64,000 bases of DNA from Phycisphaeraceae bacterium (GTDB lineage: Bacteria; Planctomycetota; Phycisphaerae; Phycisphaerales; Phycisphaeraceae). The stretch lies in NCBI GenBank assembly GCA_029260595.1, contig JAJDCY010000010.1, forward strand, positions 209,675 to 273,674. The letters are read 5' to 3'. This document shows positions 1 through 10,591 of this stretch, piece after piece (position 1 is the stretch's first letter; the number at the start of each line of letters is the position of its first letter). The position numbers and the translations under genes were made by a program. The notes under the pieces were generated by a model. The model made no database searches. It was not told where the DNA came from and was given only the letters and a program-made list of their open reading frames with translations.

Positions 1-43
1 AGTACGGGTAGGCAACGAACTCACACACGTCAGGAGAACTCGG

Positions 44-610
44 ATGAATGGACGAACATGGGTATTGGGATCGGTCATCGCGGCGGCCGGTGGGCTGGGC
101 CTGGCCACGCAGGCGCAGGCCACGCTGATCGGGGATATGGTGAACTTTGAGCTGACAGATAATCCCAGTTTTTCAGTTAGCCCCAATTCTGCGTTAGTCG
201 GCGCGGGGGTTGAGGCGCAGATCATCAAGAATGACTCCTCGACGGATTTTGACATCGATGTGGACGACGCGTCCATCACGCTCACGGCGCTACACGACAA
301 CTCATTTGACGGCTCCGAAGCCTTAAGGATCTCCGACATGGACTGGGTAGGCAGCCCCGGGCGGATCGTGGACTTCGGATTGAACATCAACGGCGTATTC
401 GGCCTGTTCGACTCAGACATCGCCTTCGGCGACGATTTTGTGATCATCGTCCTGGGGGGCACCTCCTGGGACCCCGGCGACTCCGCGGTGATTAACCTGG
501 AAGTCGACCACGACCCGCTGTCCAACAACGCCGTCCCCGAGCCGATCACCGCGACGCTGGGGGTGATGGGTATTGGTGCGTTGGCCGGCGCGTCGCGGCG
601 GCGGACGTGA
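44..610 (+). CDS. PEP-CTERM sorted secreted protein
   Basis: This is a 188-residue exported protein of unknown function. Residues 1-27 form a signal peptide (basic start, Ala/Gly-rich core, ending AQA). The C terminus carries the PEP-CTERM signature: VPEP near residue 164, a Gly/Ala-rich hydrophobic helix and a terminal RRR cluster. In this family that tail directs sorting and probably cleavage by an exosortase in bacteria that make surface polymers. The mature part is Asp-rich and beta-like and matches no enzyme I recognise. The start is set by AGGAGA six bases upstream of the ATG. A strong terminator follows the stop. Close relatives of the tail occur at three other loci in this window. Confidence 0.85.
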   Translation: MNGRTWVLGSVIAAAGGLGLATQAQATLIGDMVNFELTDNPSFSVSPNSALVGAGVEAQIIKNDSSTDFDIDVDDASITLTALHDNSFDGSEALRISDMDWVGSPGRIVDFGLNINGVFGLFDSDIAFGDDFVIIVLGGTSWDPGDSAVINLEVDHDPLSNNAVPEPITATLGVMGIGALAGASRRRT

Positions 611-642
611 AGCTTCGACGTTCGTTGACTTCAACCTACAGG

Positions 643-668
643 CCCCCGGCAACACGCCGGGGGTTTTT
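643..668 (+). terminator. Rho-independent terminator
   Basis: Perfect 8-bp stem CCCCCGGC (643-650) and GCCGGGGG (656-663) with a 5-nt loop, followed by five T. It ends the PEP-CTERM transcript. The same stem sequence is reused downstream of another PEP-CTERM gene near 31.2 kb. Confidence 0.9.
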
Positions 669-687
669 GTTGGCGGAAGTGTCTGTC

Positions 688-818
688 GTAGGGTGGGCAC
701 GGCCCACCTGTCCGGTGGGTGGCATGGGCAAACTTGTTTGCCCATGCCTTTGGTCTTTCGGTGGCCTGTCAACTAAGGCACTAAAAAGAGCATGGGCAAA
801 CAAAGCTTGCCCATGCCA
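688..818. repeat. Intergenic hairpin repeats (CATGGGCAAAC type)
   Basis: The gap between the convergent PEP-CTERM and ppdK genes holds two hairpin repeats. The first (721-748) has 13-bp perfect arms around a 2-nt centre, GGCATGGGCAAAC and its complement. It is preceded by a GTAGGGTGGGC segment related to the 114-bp elements near 46 kb. The second (about 791-818) is an imperfect copy, CATGGGCAAA...TTGCCCATG. Variants with CATGGGTAAAC occur near 39.4 and 40.5 kb, so this is a dispersed family. Confidence 0.8.
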
Positions 819-859
819 TCCATGTGTTTCATTTCATACCGACCTGTTGCGTGGCCGAT

Positions 860-3562
<2,703 letters not shown>

Positions 3563-3785
3563 AGTCCTAAGTCCTAAATCCGTTTGAAGGGCCCGCGACC
3601 GTGTCGGCAGGCTCGTTAGGTGGGCTCGTGTAGAGACGTCAACCGTGCCTCAGCGGGCAGGACACGAGCATGAAATACCCTGAAGAAGCGGCAAGATTCT
3701 AGTGGCTGAGGGGTAACCGTCAAACGCCATTGATCGGGATGAGCGCAGCCGGTTGGAGTGGCCCGGAGCGTGTTTGGCGTTGGAT

Positions 3786-4259
3786 TCACCCGGCCGCACC
3801 GGCTGGGATGGTGCGCGGTTTGCCTTCACGATCAACGCATACCAGCGTGCTCGACCCGGTCATTAATAGGTTCCCGTCACAGCGGATCTCGTAGTCGTGA
3901 TCGACTTTGATCGCGGCGTTGGCCAGTGGCTTGGCCTGCCGCACGGTCACGTCGAGCACCCGATCGTAGCGTGCCGGCTGTCGCCACCGCATACTCATCC
4001 GCGCGACGACAAAGTAGACGCCGGTTCCCTCCAACTCGCTGTACGGGCGGCCCGCTCGGCGCAGCAGCTCGCCGCGGGCTTCTTCCATCCACACGGGGTA
4101 GACACTGTGGTGGGCCATCCGCAGCGGGTCGCAGTCCGCGTAGCGCACACGCACCTGGATGGTGGTCTGTGGCAGGGCGTTTTGATCCGGCGAATCGGCT
4201 GGCAGGCGTCGATGCGGTTGTTCGGTTGTCTCGGGTTGTGATTGGATTGGCGACGGCAT
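3786..4259 (-). CDS. Acyl-CoA thioesterase, YbgC/4HBT type
   Basis: This is a 157-residue hot-dog-fold thioesterase, probably hydrolysing acyl-CoA esters. The core has the 4-hydroxybenzoyl-CoA thioesterase/YbgC pattern RVRYADCDPLRMAHHSVY, with the Asp-rich catalytic loop followed by a helix (WMEEARGELL). The first 35 residues are Pro/Gln-rich. I chose the ATG at 4259 rather than 4268 because the upstream ATG lies inside a TAGAATG sequence that looks like the promoter -10 box (4272-4267). With the inner ATG the mRNA would start at or next to the start codon. The frame remains open further upstream but without thioesterase similarity. Substrate is unknown. Confidence 0.85.
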   Translation of the reverse strand: MPSPIQSQPETTEQPHRRLPADSPDQNALPQTTIQVRVRYADCDPLRMAHHSVYPVWMEEARGELLRRAGRPYSELEGTGVYFVVARMSMRWRQPARYDRVLDVTVRQAKPLANAAIKVDHDYEIRCDGNLLMTGSSTLVCVDREGKPRTIPAGAAG

Positions 4260-4266
4260 CGGGTCC

Positions 4267-4272
4267 ATTCTA
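4267..4272 (-). promoter_or_regulatory. -10 box next to thioesterase start
   Basis: TAGAAT on the minus strand, 7 nt before the ATG at 4259 and overlapping an alternative ATG. No Shine-Dalgarno fits between, so a leaderless transcript is predicted. Confidence 0.5.
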
Positions 4273-4589
4273 ACGGTTAAGTTTTCGCCGCTCGGATGCG
4301 CACGACTGGCCCCGATGGAACCGGGCTGCCCGCTTGGGCGTCTAATTCGCCGAGCCGTTATCATGGCCGGGCCGTAACCGACTACGAACGGTGTTGTGCG
4401 GGTGCGAGTTGCCCGCGGATTCCGTAAAGTAAGCACTGGACGAACGATCGATCACGGTCTTTCGCGACGGATTAGAAACGTTATGATGCCCGCCCGCATG
4501 CCGGGGGACGGCACGTGCCGATGGACTCGACCGGGTGCCCAGCCGCCACTCCCCTGGCTGGGCGATCGATCACCGCGGAGTAGGACGGT

Positions 4590-6599
4590 ATGAGAATCCG
4601 CTCGAAATTGGCCAGTTTGCTCGCGATGGCCTGCGTGATCGCGTCGCTGCTCCCCTCGCCGGTCCAAGCCGGGACGGGCCCGACCCTGATGGTCGCGGAC
4701 TTCAACAACGACATCCAGAACCACCTCGGCGGGTACTACAACAAATTCGAAGCGCTCGAATCGTCCGCGTCGACGTTCCTCACCAGCGACATCTACCGCG
4801 GTGCGGCCGGGCGGAGCCTGCGGGTCACCGCCAACCGCGGCGGGTCGGGCTTTTGCGGGGTGTGGATGCACCTGTTTGATTTTCGTGACCCCAACAGCGC
4901 GTTTTTCGACGCCCGCCGGTACGAGTATCTCTCGTTCTGGATCAAGGGCGCCCGCGGCGGTGAGGAGTTCTCGATCAATCTCGCCGATCGGTCGTGGATC
5001 CGGCGTGAAGACTCGTTGGCTGTGGGGTTGATCAGTGATTTTCTTCCGGGCGGCGTCACGACCCAGTGGCAGGAGGTGCTGGTGCCGCTCAAGCTCAACC
5101 GCCGGATCGACCTGGAGAACCTCGGCGGGATCACACTCGATTTCTCCAGCCCCGGCGACTACAGCGTGTTTATCGACGATGTGAGCTTTAAGACGACCGA
5201 CCGGGCCTCGACCCCGGTGACGAAAACCGCATCGACCCCGACGACACGCGCCGAGCCGCTGCCCCAGGCGATGTGGGTCTGGAACACCGAGCCGCTGCTT
5301 AACGACCACGAGAAGCGCCGCGAGCTGTTCGAGTTTTGCCGCGAGCACCGGATCGGTTCGATCTGGATGCAACTGCTTTATGCATTCAAGCCCGAGGTCG
5401 ACCTGCTCCGTCCGTTGCCGCCTGGCGGGGTCGACCCGGCGACGCGCTGCATCATCAAGACGCCGGATCTTGTGCGCGACTTTCTCAAGGATGCGCACGC
5501 CAACGGGTTGAAGGTCCACGTGCTGGAGGGTTACCCCGAGTTCGCTCAGCGGGATTACCACCGGCTGCCGCTAGCCGTCGTGGACGCGGTGATCGACTTC
5601 AACAAGAACTCAGCCACGCCCGAAGAGCGGTACGACGGGGTGCACTTTGACAATGAGCCGTACCTGCTTGTCGGGTGGCAGGACCCGTCGCGACGCGAGA
5701 CGATTCTGCAAGACTTCCTGACGGTAACCGCGGAGTGTCAGCGGCGTGTCAGCGCCAAATCAGACATGCAGTTCGGCGTCGATATCCCGTTCTGGTGGAA
5801 CGAAGCCGACCACCAGACCGGCAAGTCCCTGGGCGAGGTCACGTTCCGCGGGGTGAGTAAGCCGGCGAGCTTCCACTGCGTCGATTTCCTCGACAACGTC
5901 GGCATCATGAACTACCGCGACACAGCCGACGGGGCCGACGGGATGATCGTGCACGGGCGCGATGTGCTGGCCTACGCCGACAAAGTCGACGGCGCGGAGG
6001 TCTACATCGGCATCGAGACGTTCGCGTACACGCCGACGCAGACGTGGTTCGCGGTCGGGCTGCCGAAAGATGTTTTTAACGCCCTCTACCGCGACCCCGA
6101 GTCGGGATTGAATCACCTTAGCCGGATCAACGGTTTCCGCATCCAGACGTTTAATGACGGGGTGAATGTGCACGTTGGGATCGAGGTGCCCGACGACCCG
6201 TCGCCGAAGCTCGAGGAAAAAATCCGCACGACGATGCTCGAGATCGCGGCGCGGTTCGGGGCGTCCTGCCGCCCGGCGCTGCGCACCAACGCGACGCGTG
6301 CCCGCCACCGTGCCAAAGCCGAGATGGCCCGCGATGGGCAGTGGCTAAAGCCGCACGACCGCGACATCCCGACCGGCGAGTCGCTGCCACCCTACGCGGG
6401 CATCGGCGCGATCCGGATCATGCTCCCCAAGGTGACGTTTGGCGACAACACTTTTGATGACATCCAAACCCAGACGGCTGCGGCTGAGGAATACTTCCAG
6501 CGATACAAGAGCTACCACGGCATCGCCATCCACTACTACGCCACCTACCGCCGCATGGCCGAAGAGGCCAAAGCCAAGTCCGCGGCCAGCGGTGACTAG
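4590..6599 (+). CDS. Secreted protein, CBM-like plus glycosidase-like barrel
   Basis: This 669-residue exported protein has a signal peptide at residues 1-28 (ends VQA). Residues about 30-200 look like a beta-sandwich carbohydrate-binding domain of the CBM11/CIA30 kind: it opens with a DFNN motif, has the SFWIKG strand, and closes with FIDDVSFK. A Thr/Pro-rich linker follows. Residues 225-640 begin QAMWVWNTEPLL and resemble the TIM-barrel of putative glycoside hydrolases, with an acidic HFDNEPY strand end near residue 352. I cannot name the glycosidase family or substrate. Catalysis is inferred only from the acidic motif and fold pattern. The start is supported by GGAG upstream. The next gene begins about 70 nt downstream. 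Confidence 0.7.
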   Translation: MRIRSKLASLLAMACVIASLLPSPVQAGTGPTLMVADFNNDIQNHLGGYYNKFEALESSASTFLTSDIYRGAAGRSLRVTANRGGSGFCGVWMHLFDFRDPNSAFFDARRYEYLSFWIKGARGGEEFSINLADRSWIRREDSLAVGLISDFLPGGVTTQWQEVLVPLKLNRRIDLENLGGITLDFSSPGDYSVFIDDVSFKTTDRASTPVTKTASTPTTRAEPLPQAMWVWNTEPLLNDHEKRRELFEFCREHRIGSIWMQLLYAFKPEVDLLRPLPPGGVDPATRCIIKTPDLVRDFLKDAHANGLKVHVLEGYPEFAQRDYHRLPLAVVDAVIDFNKNSATPEERYDGVHFDNEPYLLVGWQDPSRRETILQDFLTVTAECQRRVSAKSDMQFGVDIPFWWNEADHQTGKSLGEVTFRGVSKPASFHCVDFLDNVGIMNYRDTADGADGMIVHGRDVLAYADKVDGAEVYIGIETFAYTPTQTWFAVGLPKDVFNALYRDPESGLNHLSRINGFRIQTFNDGVNVHVGIEVPDDPSPKLEEKIRTTMLEIAARFGASCRPALRTNATRARHRAKAEMARDGQWLKPHDRDIPTGESLPPYAGIGAIRIMLPKVTFGDNTFDDIQTQTAAAEEYFQRYKSYHGIAIHYYATYRRMAEEAKAKSAASGD

Positions 6600-6671
6600 G
6601 AGGTGTGTGAAATCCCAGGGGCGTGCGACCGGCGGCTTGCCCGCCAGTGCTTCGCCAGCACGGATGTTCTC

Positions 6672-7286
6672 GTGACCGCACCGCGAAGAAAATCTCGCCC
6701 CCGCCGCACCCGCCCACCACTCAACGAATTCCTCGCCCATCGCCGCAAGCGCCGCCACATCATCGCCGCGGCTGTCGCCATCGCACTACTCGCACTTGCA
6801 CTCGCCGACCGCGCCGGTTGGCTGCTCGCCGGTGACGACCTGCGCCGGTACGACGGGCGATCGTTCCGCGTCACACGTGTGATCGACGGTGACACCATCG
6901 ACATCGCCGCCCCGGACGGCGACAGCCCAACCACCCGCATCCGCCTATGGGGGATCGACACCCCCGAACTTGCCCGCACCTACGACGACCCCGCCAAAGA
7001 CCGCCCGGCCGAGTCCTTCGCCGACGAAGCCACCCACTTCACCACCCAAGCCTGCCTCAACCAACCCGTCCAACTAACCCTCGAGCCCCACCGCCTGCGC
7101 GGCAATTACGGGCGGTTGCTCGCCCACATCCACCTGCCCGACGGCAGCTCCCTCAACGAATCCCTCCTCACCGCCGGCCTGGCCTGCGCAGACCAACGCT
7201 TCAGCCACCGCTGGATCGACCGGTACACGCTGCTGGAAGACCAAGCCCGCCACGATCAACTAGGCATCTGGCAAAACAAGCCATAG
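6672..7286 (+). CDS. Membrane-anchored thermonuclease-family nuclease
   Basis: This is a 204-residue staphylococcal-nuclease-fold protein. A basic N terminus (residues 1-30) and one hydrophobic helix (about 31-50) suggest an anchored, outward-facing enzyme. The nuclease domain shows VIDGDTIDI (calcium-binding Asp), RLWGIDTPE (catalytic Arg and Asp region), a GNYGRLLAH segment and the closing WIDRYTLLEDQAR helix. I chose the GTG at 6672. An open frame extends upstream to 6603, but that stretch contains a copy of the dispersed GGCGG...CCGCC repeat, so it is unlikely to be coding. Role could be nucleic-acid scavenging. The gene follows the secreted protein closely. Confidence 0.8.
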   Translation: MTAPRRKSRPRRTRPPLNEFLAHRRKRRHIIAAAVAIALLALALADRAGWLLAGDDLRRYDGRSFRVTRVIDGDTIDIAAPDGDSPTTRIRLWGIDTPELARTYDDPAKDRPAESFADEATHFTTQACLNQPVQLTLEPHRLRGNYGRLLAHIHLPDGSSLNESLLTAGLACADQRFSHRWIDRYTLLEDQARHDQLGIWQNKP

Positions 7287-7408
7287 CCCCGGCCTGCGGA
7301 CCCACCCCACACCGCCCGTCAATAGGGGGGTTGCAAAATCTGCACGGGGCCTTAATGTTAGCATTTTGATCGGGTGTTTCCCCCAGTAGGTTGCCGTGGA
7401 GGCGGACA

Positions 7409-8626
7409 GTGCTGCGCTATCTGTTTGTCGATATGAACTCGTTTTTCGCCTCGGTTGAGCAGCAAGAGCGCCCTGAGCTGCGCGGTCAACCGATCGGCGT
7501 GGTGCCTGTGGTCGCTCAGACCACCTGCTGTATCGCCGCCAGCTACGAGGCCAAGCACCATGGTGTAAGAACCGGCACCGCGGTCCGCGAAGCCAAACGC
7601 CTCTGTCCCGGCATCCACCTGGTCGAGGCCAGGCCGCGCCTGTACGTCAATTACCACCACCGATTCGTCGAAGCCGTCGAGTCATGCCTCCACGTCGACC
7701 ACGTCCACTCGATTGACGAGGTGTCCGCACGGTTGATGGGCAAAGAAAGACAACCTGCCCACGCCCGCGCACTGGCCGAACGCGTCAAACACGCCCTCTG
7801 GAACCGCGTCGGCCGGTGGGTTCGGTCATCGATCGGGCTGGGGCCCAATATCTGGATCGCCAAAGTCGCCACCGATCTGCAGAAGCCCGACGGGTTGTCC
7901 CTGGTCACGCTCGACGATCTACCCGAGAAGCTCTACACCTTGGGCCTGGACGACCTGCCCGGCATCGGGCGGCGGATGCACAAACGATTGGTCGCGGCGG
8001 GCATCGACAGTGTCGAGGGGCTTTACACGCTGTCGCAGAACCAACTCTGTCGGATCTGGCAAAGCCGCGTCATGGGTACGATTTGGTGGCAGCAACTCCG
8101 CGGCGAGCAGGTGCCCCTTCGCCCGACCATCCGCCGCACTGTCGGGCACTCACGCGTCCTGCCGCCCGAACGGCGTACCGAACCCCACGCCCACGCGGTG
8201 CTCGTCTGCATGCTCGACAAAGCCGCCGTCCGCTTGCGTCACATGGGATACTGGACCGGGTCGGTGACGGTATCTGTGTCGTTCCTGGATCGGCCACACT
8301 GGCACGAACGCACCCACCTGGCGGTTTGCCAGGACACCCCGACCTTGTTGGAAGCGGTGAATCGCCTCTGGACGCGCAAGCCGACCGGGTCGTTGTTAAA
8401 GGTTTCCGTCGTGTTGGCGGACCTGTTGCCCGCGGCTTGTACGGCCGAGCCGCTGTACCCCCATCAGAGGCGGATGGGCCGGTTAAGCCAGGCGATGGAC
8501 CGGCTGAACGCCAAGTACGGGCCGCACGCGGTCTACTTCGGCTCGATGCACCATGCACGCGGCAGCGTCCCGACCCGGATCGCATTTACCCATATCCCCA
8601 ATCTTTCACTGCCGAATACAACGTAG
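7409..8626 (+). CDS. Y-family DNA polymerase (DinB-like)
   Basis: This is a 405-residue translesion DNA polymerase. The palm has the metal-binding motif VDMNSFFASVE at the very N terminus and the second acidic motif SIDEV near residue 110, so catalytic residues are present. This separates it from inactive ImuB proteins. The helix-hairpin-helix DLPGIGRRMHKRL lies near residue 190, and a little-finger domain follows. The GTG at 7409 is preferred over an upstream TTG because GGAGG (7398-7402) sits six bases before it. Whether it is Pol IV- or Pol V-like is unclear; no UmuD-like gene is adjacent. A LexA gene is present about 42 kb away, but I see no obvious shared operator. Confidence 0.9.
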   Translation: MLRYLFVDMNSFFASVEQQERPELRGQPIGVVPVVAQTTCCIAASYEAKHHGVRTGTAVREAKRLCPGIHLVEARPRLYVNYHHRFVEAVESCLHVDHVHSIDEVSARLMGKERQPAHARALAERVKHALWNRVGRWVRSSIGLGPNIWIAKVATDLQKPDGLSLVTLDDLPEKLYTLGLDDLPGIGRRMHKRLVAAGIDSVEGLYTLSQNQLCRIWQSRVMGTIWWQQLRGEQVPLRPTIRRTVGHSRVLPPERRTEPHAHAVLVCMLDKAAVRLRHMGYWTGSVTVSVSFLDRPHWHERTHLAVCQDTPTLLEAVNRLWTRKPTGSLLKVSVVLADLLPAACTAEPLYPHQRRMGRLSQAMDRLNAKYGPHAVYFGSMHHARGSVPTRIAFTHIPNLSLPNTT

Positions 8627-8775
8627 ATCAGCCGGATCGGGCAGAAAAAGGACAGAAAAGCGAGTTACAAGCACAGGCCCAGAAAGGCAATTTACTGATT
8701 CCCGACTTCTTTTCTGTCCTGCGGTAGAATCGGCTCGTAGGTACTGCGGCCGACTACGTCTTCGTCTGAATCGCC

Positions 8776-9315
8776 ATGCCTACCGCGTCATTCAAATTCA
8801 CATCGGACTTCCTTCTTGAGTCGTACAAGAGATACCGCAAACAGAAACGAAGCAAGCCCTTCGAGACTGCGATCAGACTGCTTGTCTTGGCAGTATTGGC
8901 CCCAGTCACCGCTTACATTTTCTCGTATGGGCTCATCAAGATCGGCTTTTTCTTGGCCGGGATGGGCGTTTTCATGTTTAATGCTCATCACATCGATTAT
9001 GCGATCACCCGGCTATCCGCTAGGCGATCACCCTATCATGATGAAGATGTCACGATCGAGCTTACTGACGAGGGATTTCACGTACGCTCACCCCGGCAGG
9101 ACACCAAGCTTCAGTGGTCTGTGTTTACCCGAGTGGCCCATTTCAAAGATGGGTTTCTTCTTTTTCAAGGGCCTCGGATGTTCAACTGGGTGCCGGCCGC
9201 ATCTCTTGCCAGCTCGGCAGAACTCGGTGAGCTAGAAAGTCTGCTACGGTCAAAGATCAAAGAACACCGAATCGTCCAGCCGATTGATGCGCTATATGAC
9301 GCCGTGGGCCGCTAA
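8776..9315 (+). CDS. YcxB-like membrane protein
   Basis: This is a 179-residue protein with two closely spaced hydrophobic helices (about residues 35-75), then a soluble domain resembling the YcxB family (TIELTDEGFHVRS followed by WSVFTRVAHFKDGFLLF). The biochemical role of the family is unknown. Base composition is clearly more AT-rich than the neighbours, which hints at a different origin. There is no strong Shine-Dalgarno. A TAGAAT at 8726-8731 could be its promoter. It stands alone between the polymerase and a convergent lipoprotein gene. Confidence 0.7.
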   Translation: MPTASFKFTSDFLLESYKRYRKQKRSKPFETAIRLLVLAVLAPVTAYIFSYGLIKIGFFLAGMGVFMFNAHHIDYAITRLSARRSPYHDEDVTIELTDEGFHVRSPRQDTKLQWSVFTRVAHFKDGFLLFQGPRMFNWVPAASLASSAELGELESLLRSKIKEHRIVQPIDALYDAVGR

Positions 9316-9351
9316 CTGGCTTGCCTGTCAGCGCCTTAACCCCCTCCCCCC

Positions 9352-9594
9352 TCACTGCTTCTTCTTATCGCTCTCATTGCCAACAATGAAGCCCGTCGTC
9401 CCACCCGCAGCCGCGCCGATCGCGGCGCCCTCGCCGGCATGGCCGGACTGGTGGCCAATCACCGCGCCCAGCCCGGCTCCGACGCCCGCGCCGATCAGGG
9501 CCCCCGTCTGTGCGTCCGTCTCGCACCCGCCGGCTGTGCTCATCGCCGCTGCCAACCCGCCCGCCGCGATCATTGACACCCATTTGGATTGCAT
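9352..9594 (-). CDS. Glycine-zipper lipoprotein
   Basis: This is an 80-residue protein with a lipobox (STAGGC, Cys near residue 24). A run of glycine-zipper repeats follows (GALIGAGVGAGLGAVIG and GAAIGAAAGGTTGFIVG), and the tail is KKKQ. Such proteins (OsmB/YMGG-like) sit in the outer membrane or periplasm and pack through Gly-faced helices; a specific function is not known. The start is well supported by AAGGAG upstream. It is convergent with the YcxB-like gene. Confidence 0.8.
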   Translation of the reverse strand: MQSKWVSMIAAGGLAAAMSTAGGCETDAQTGALIGAGVGAGLGAVIGHQSGHAGEGAAIGAAAGGTTGFIVGNESDKKKQ

Positions 9595-9844
9595 CGTGTC
9601 AGCTCCTTTACAACTCGTTTTTTCGACCGATCTCTGCGATCATCCCCGGCCCCGGCCGCACCCGGGTTTGATTCCCGCGCCGTCTACCGCACAATAGCTT
9701 GGCCGGGGCGTGATCTCCACCCGTAGGGTGGTCCGTCCCGCGACCCATCGCCGATGCGATCGGCCCAACTGCCCGTGCGGGCGAATCGGAACCAACCACG
9801 GGCTCACCGGCCGAGCCCGGTCCACGAAGGAGCGACCGAAACTT

Positions 9845-10498
9845 ATGTCTACCAGAGCGAACATCAGCCCGGGATACCGCTGGCGGCTGGGCCTGATCGG
9901 AATGGTCTGCACGGCTTTCGGGCTGTGGGCGTTGTATGACGGGGCCGTCGCCTATCCGCACCAGCAGCGCGTCGCCACCGAGTTCCTCGAATACAAAGAC
10001 ACCGGCCGGCGCGACGAGTGGCCGGACTACGCCCGCTCGCAAGGCTGGTCCATCAAGGACCCCGGCAAGCCCAAGAAAGACGGCGAGATCTATCTCCAGT
10101 ACGGCATGGCCGCGGCTGTGGGGCCGATCGGGCTGCTCTACCTGTTCGGCTTCTTCCGATCGATGAACCGCTGGGTCGACGCCGACGAGAACGGGCTGAT
10201 CACCAGTTGGGGTCAACAGGTGCCGTTCGAGGGGATCAAGTCGCTGGATAAAAACCGTTGGCGGTCCAAGGGCATCGCGGTGGTGAACTACGAAGACCAC
10301 GGCACCGGCCGCAGGCTGATGCTCGATGATTGGAAGTTCGAGCGCCCGCCGACCGAGGCCCTCGTGCGATTGGTCGAGTCCCACCTCGACCCCGAACACA
10401 TCATGGGCGGCGAGCCTGAGCCGGAGCCCGGCCAGGAAGCGGTTGATAGTGATCCGGACGCGGTGGACGACCCGGCCGAGCAGACGACGCAGGCGTGA
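9845..10498 (+). CDS. Two-helix membrane protein, unknown
   Basis: This is a 217-residue protein that I do not recognise. Two predicted membrane helices (about residues 15-35 and 85-105) enclose a polar loop of some 50 residues that would face outward. A soluble domain follows (WVDADENGLITSWGQQVPFEGIKSLD) that resembles small PH-like membrane-associated domains. The last 35 residues are Glu/Pro/Asp-rich and probably disordered. GGAG occurs about 12 bases before the ATG. The open frame extends upstream to 9710 without a convincing start. nuoH follows 93 nt downstream on the same strand. Confidence 0.65.
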   Translation: MSTRANISPGYRWRLGLIGMVCTAFGLWALYDGAVAYPHQQRVATEFLEYKDTGRRDEWPDYARSQGWSIKDPGKPKKDGEIYLQYGMAAAVGPIGLLYLFGFFRSMNRWVDADENGLITSWGQQVPFEGIKSLDKNRWRSKGIAVVNYEDHGTGRRLMLDDWKFERPPTEALVRLVESHLDPEHIMGGEPEPEPGQEAVDSDPDAVDDPAEQTTQA

Positions 10499-10591
10499 GA
10501 GCTTTCGTCGCCGATAGCGGCTGATACAATCCCCGCGCAACCGCCTCGGCAACCCGCGACAGCAACCCGAGTACCTACCCGAGACACCCCG

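Noticed and set aside
6603..6671. Earlier start of the nuclease gene
   Set aside because: The stretch contains a GGCGG...CCGCC repeat and has no hydrophobic or catalytic sequence; the GTG at 6672 fits better.
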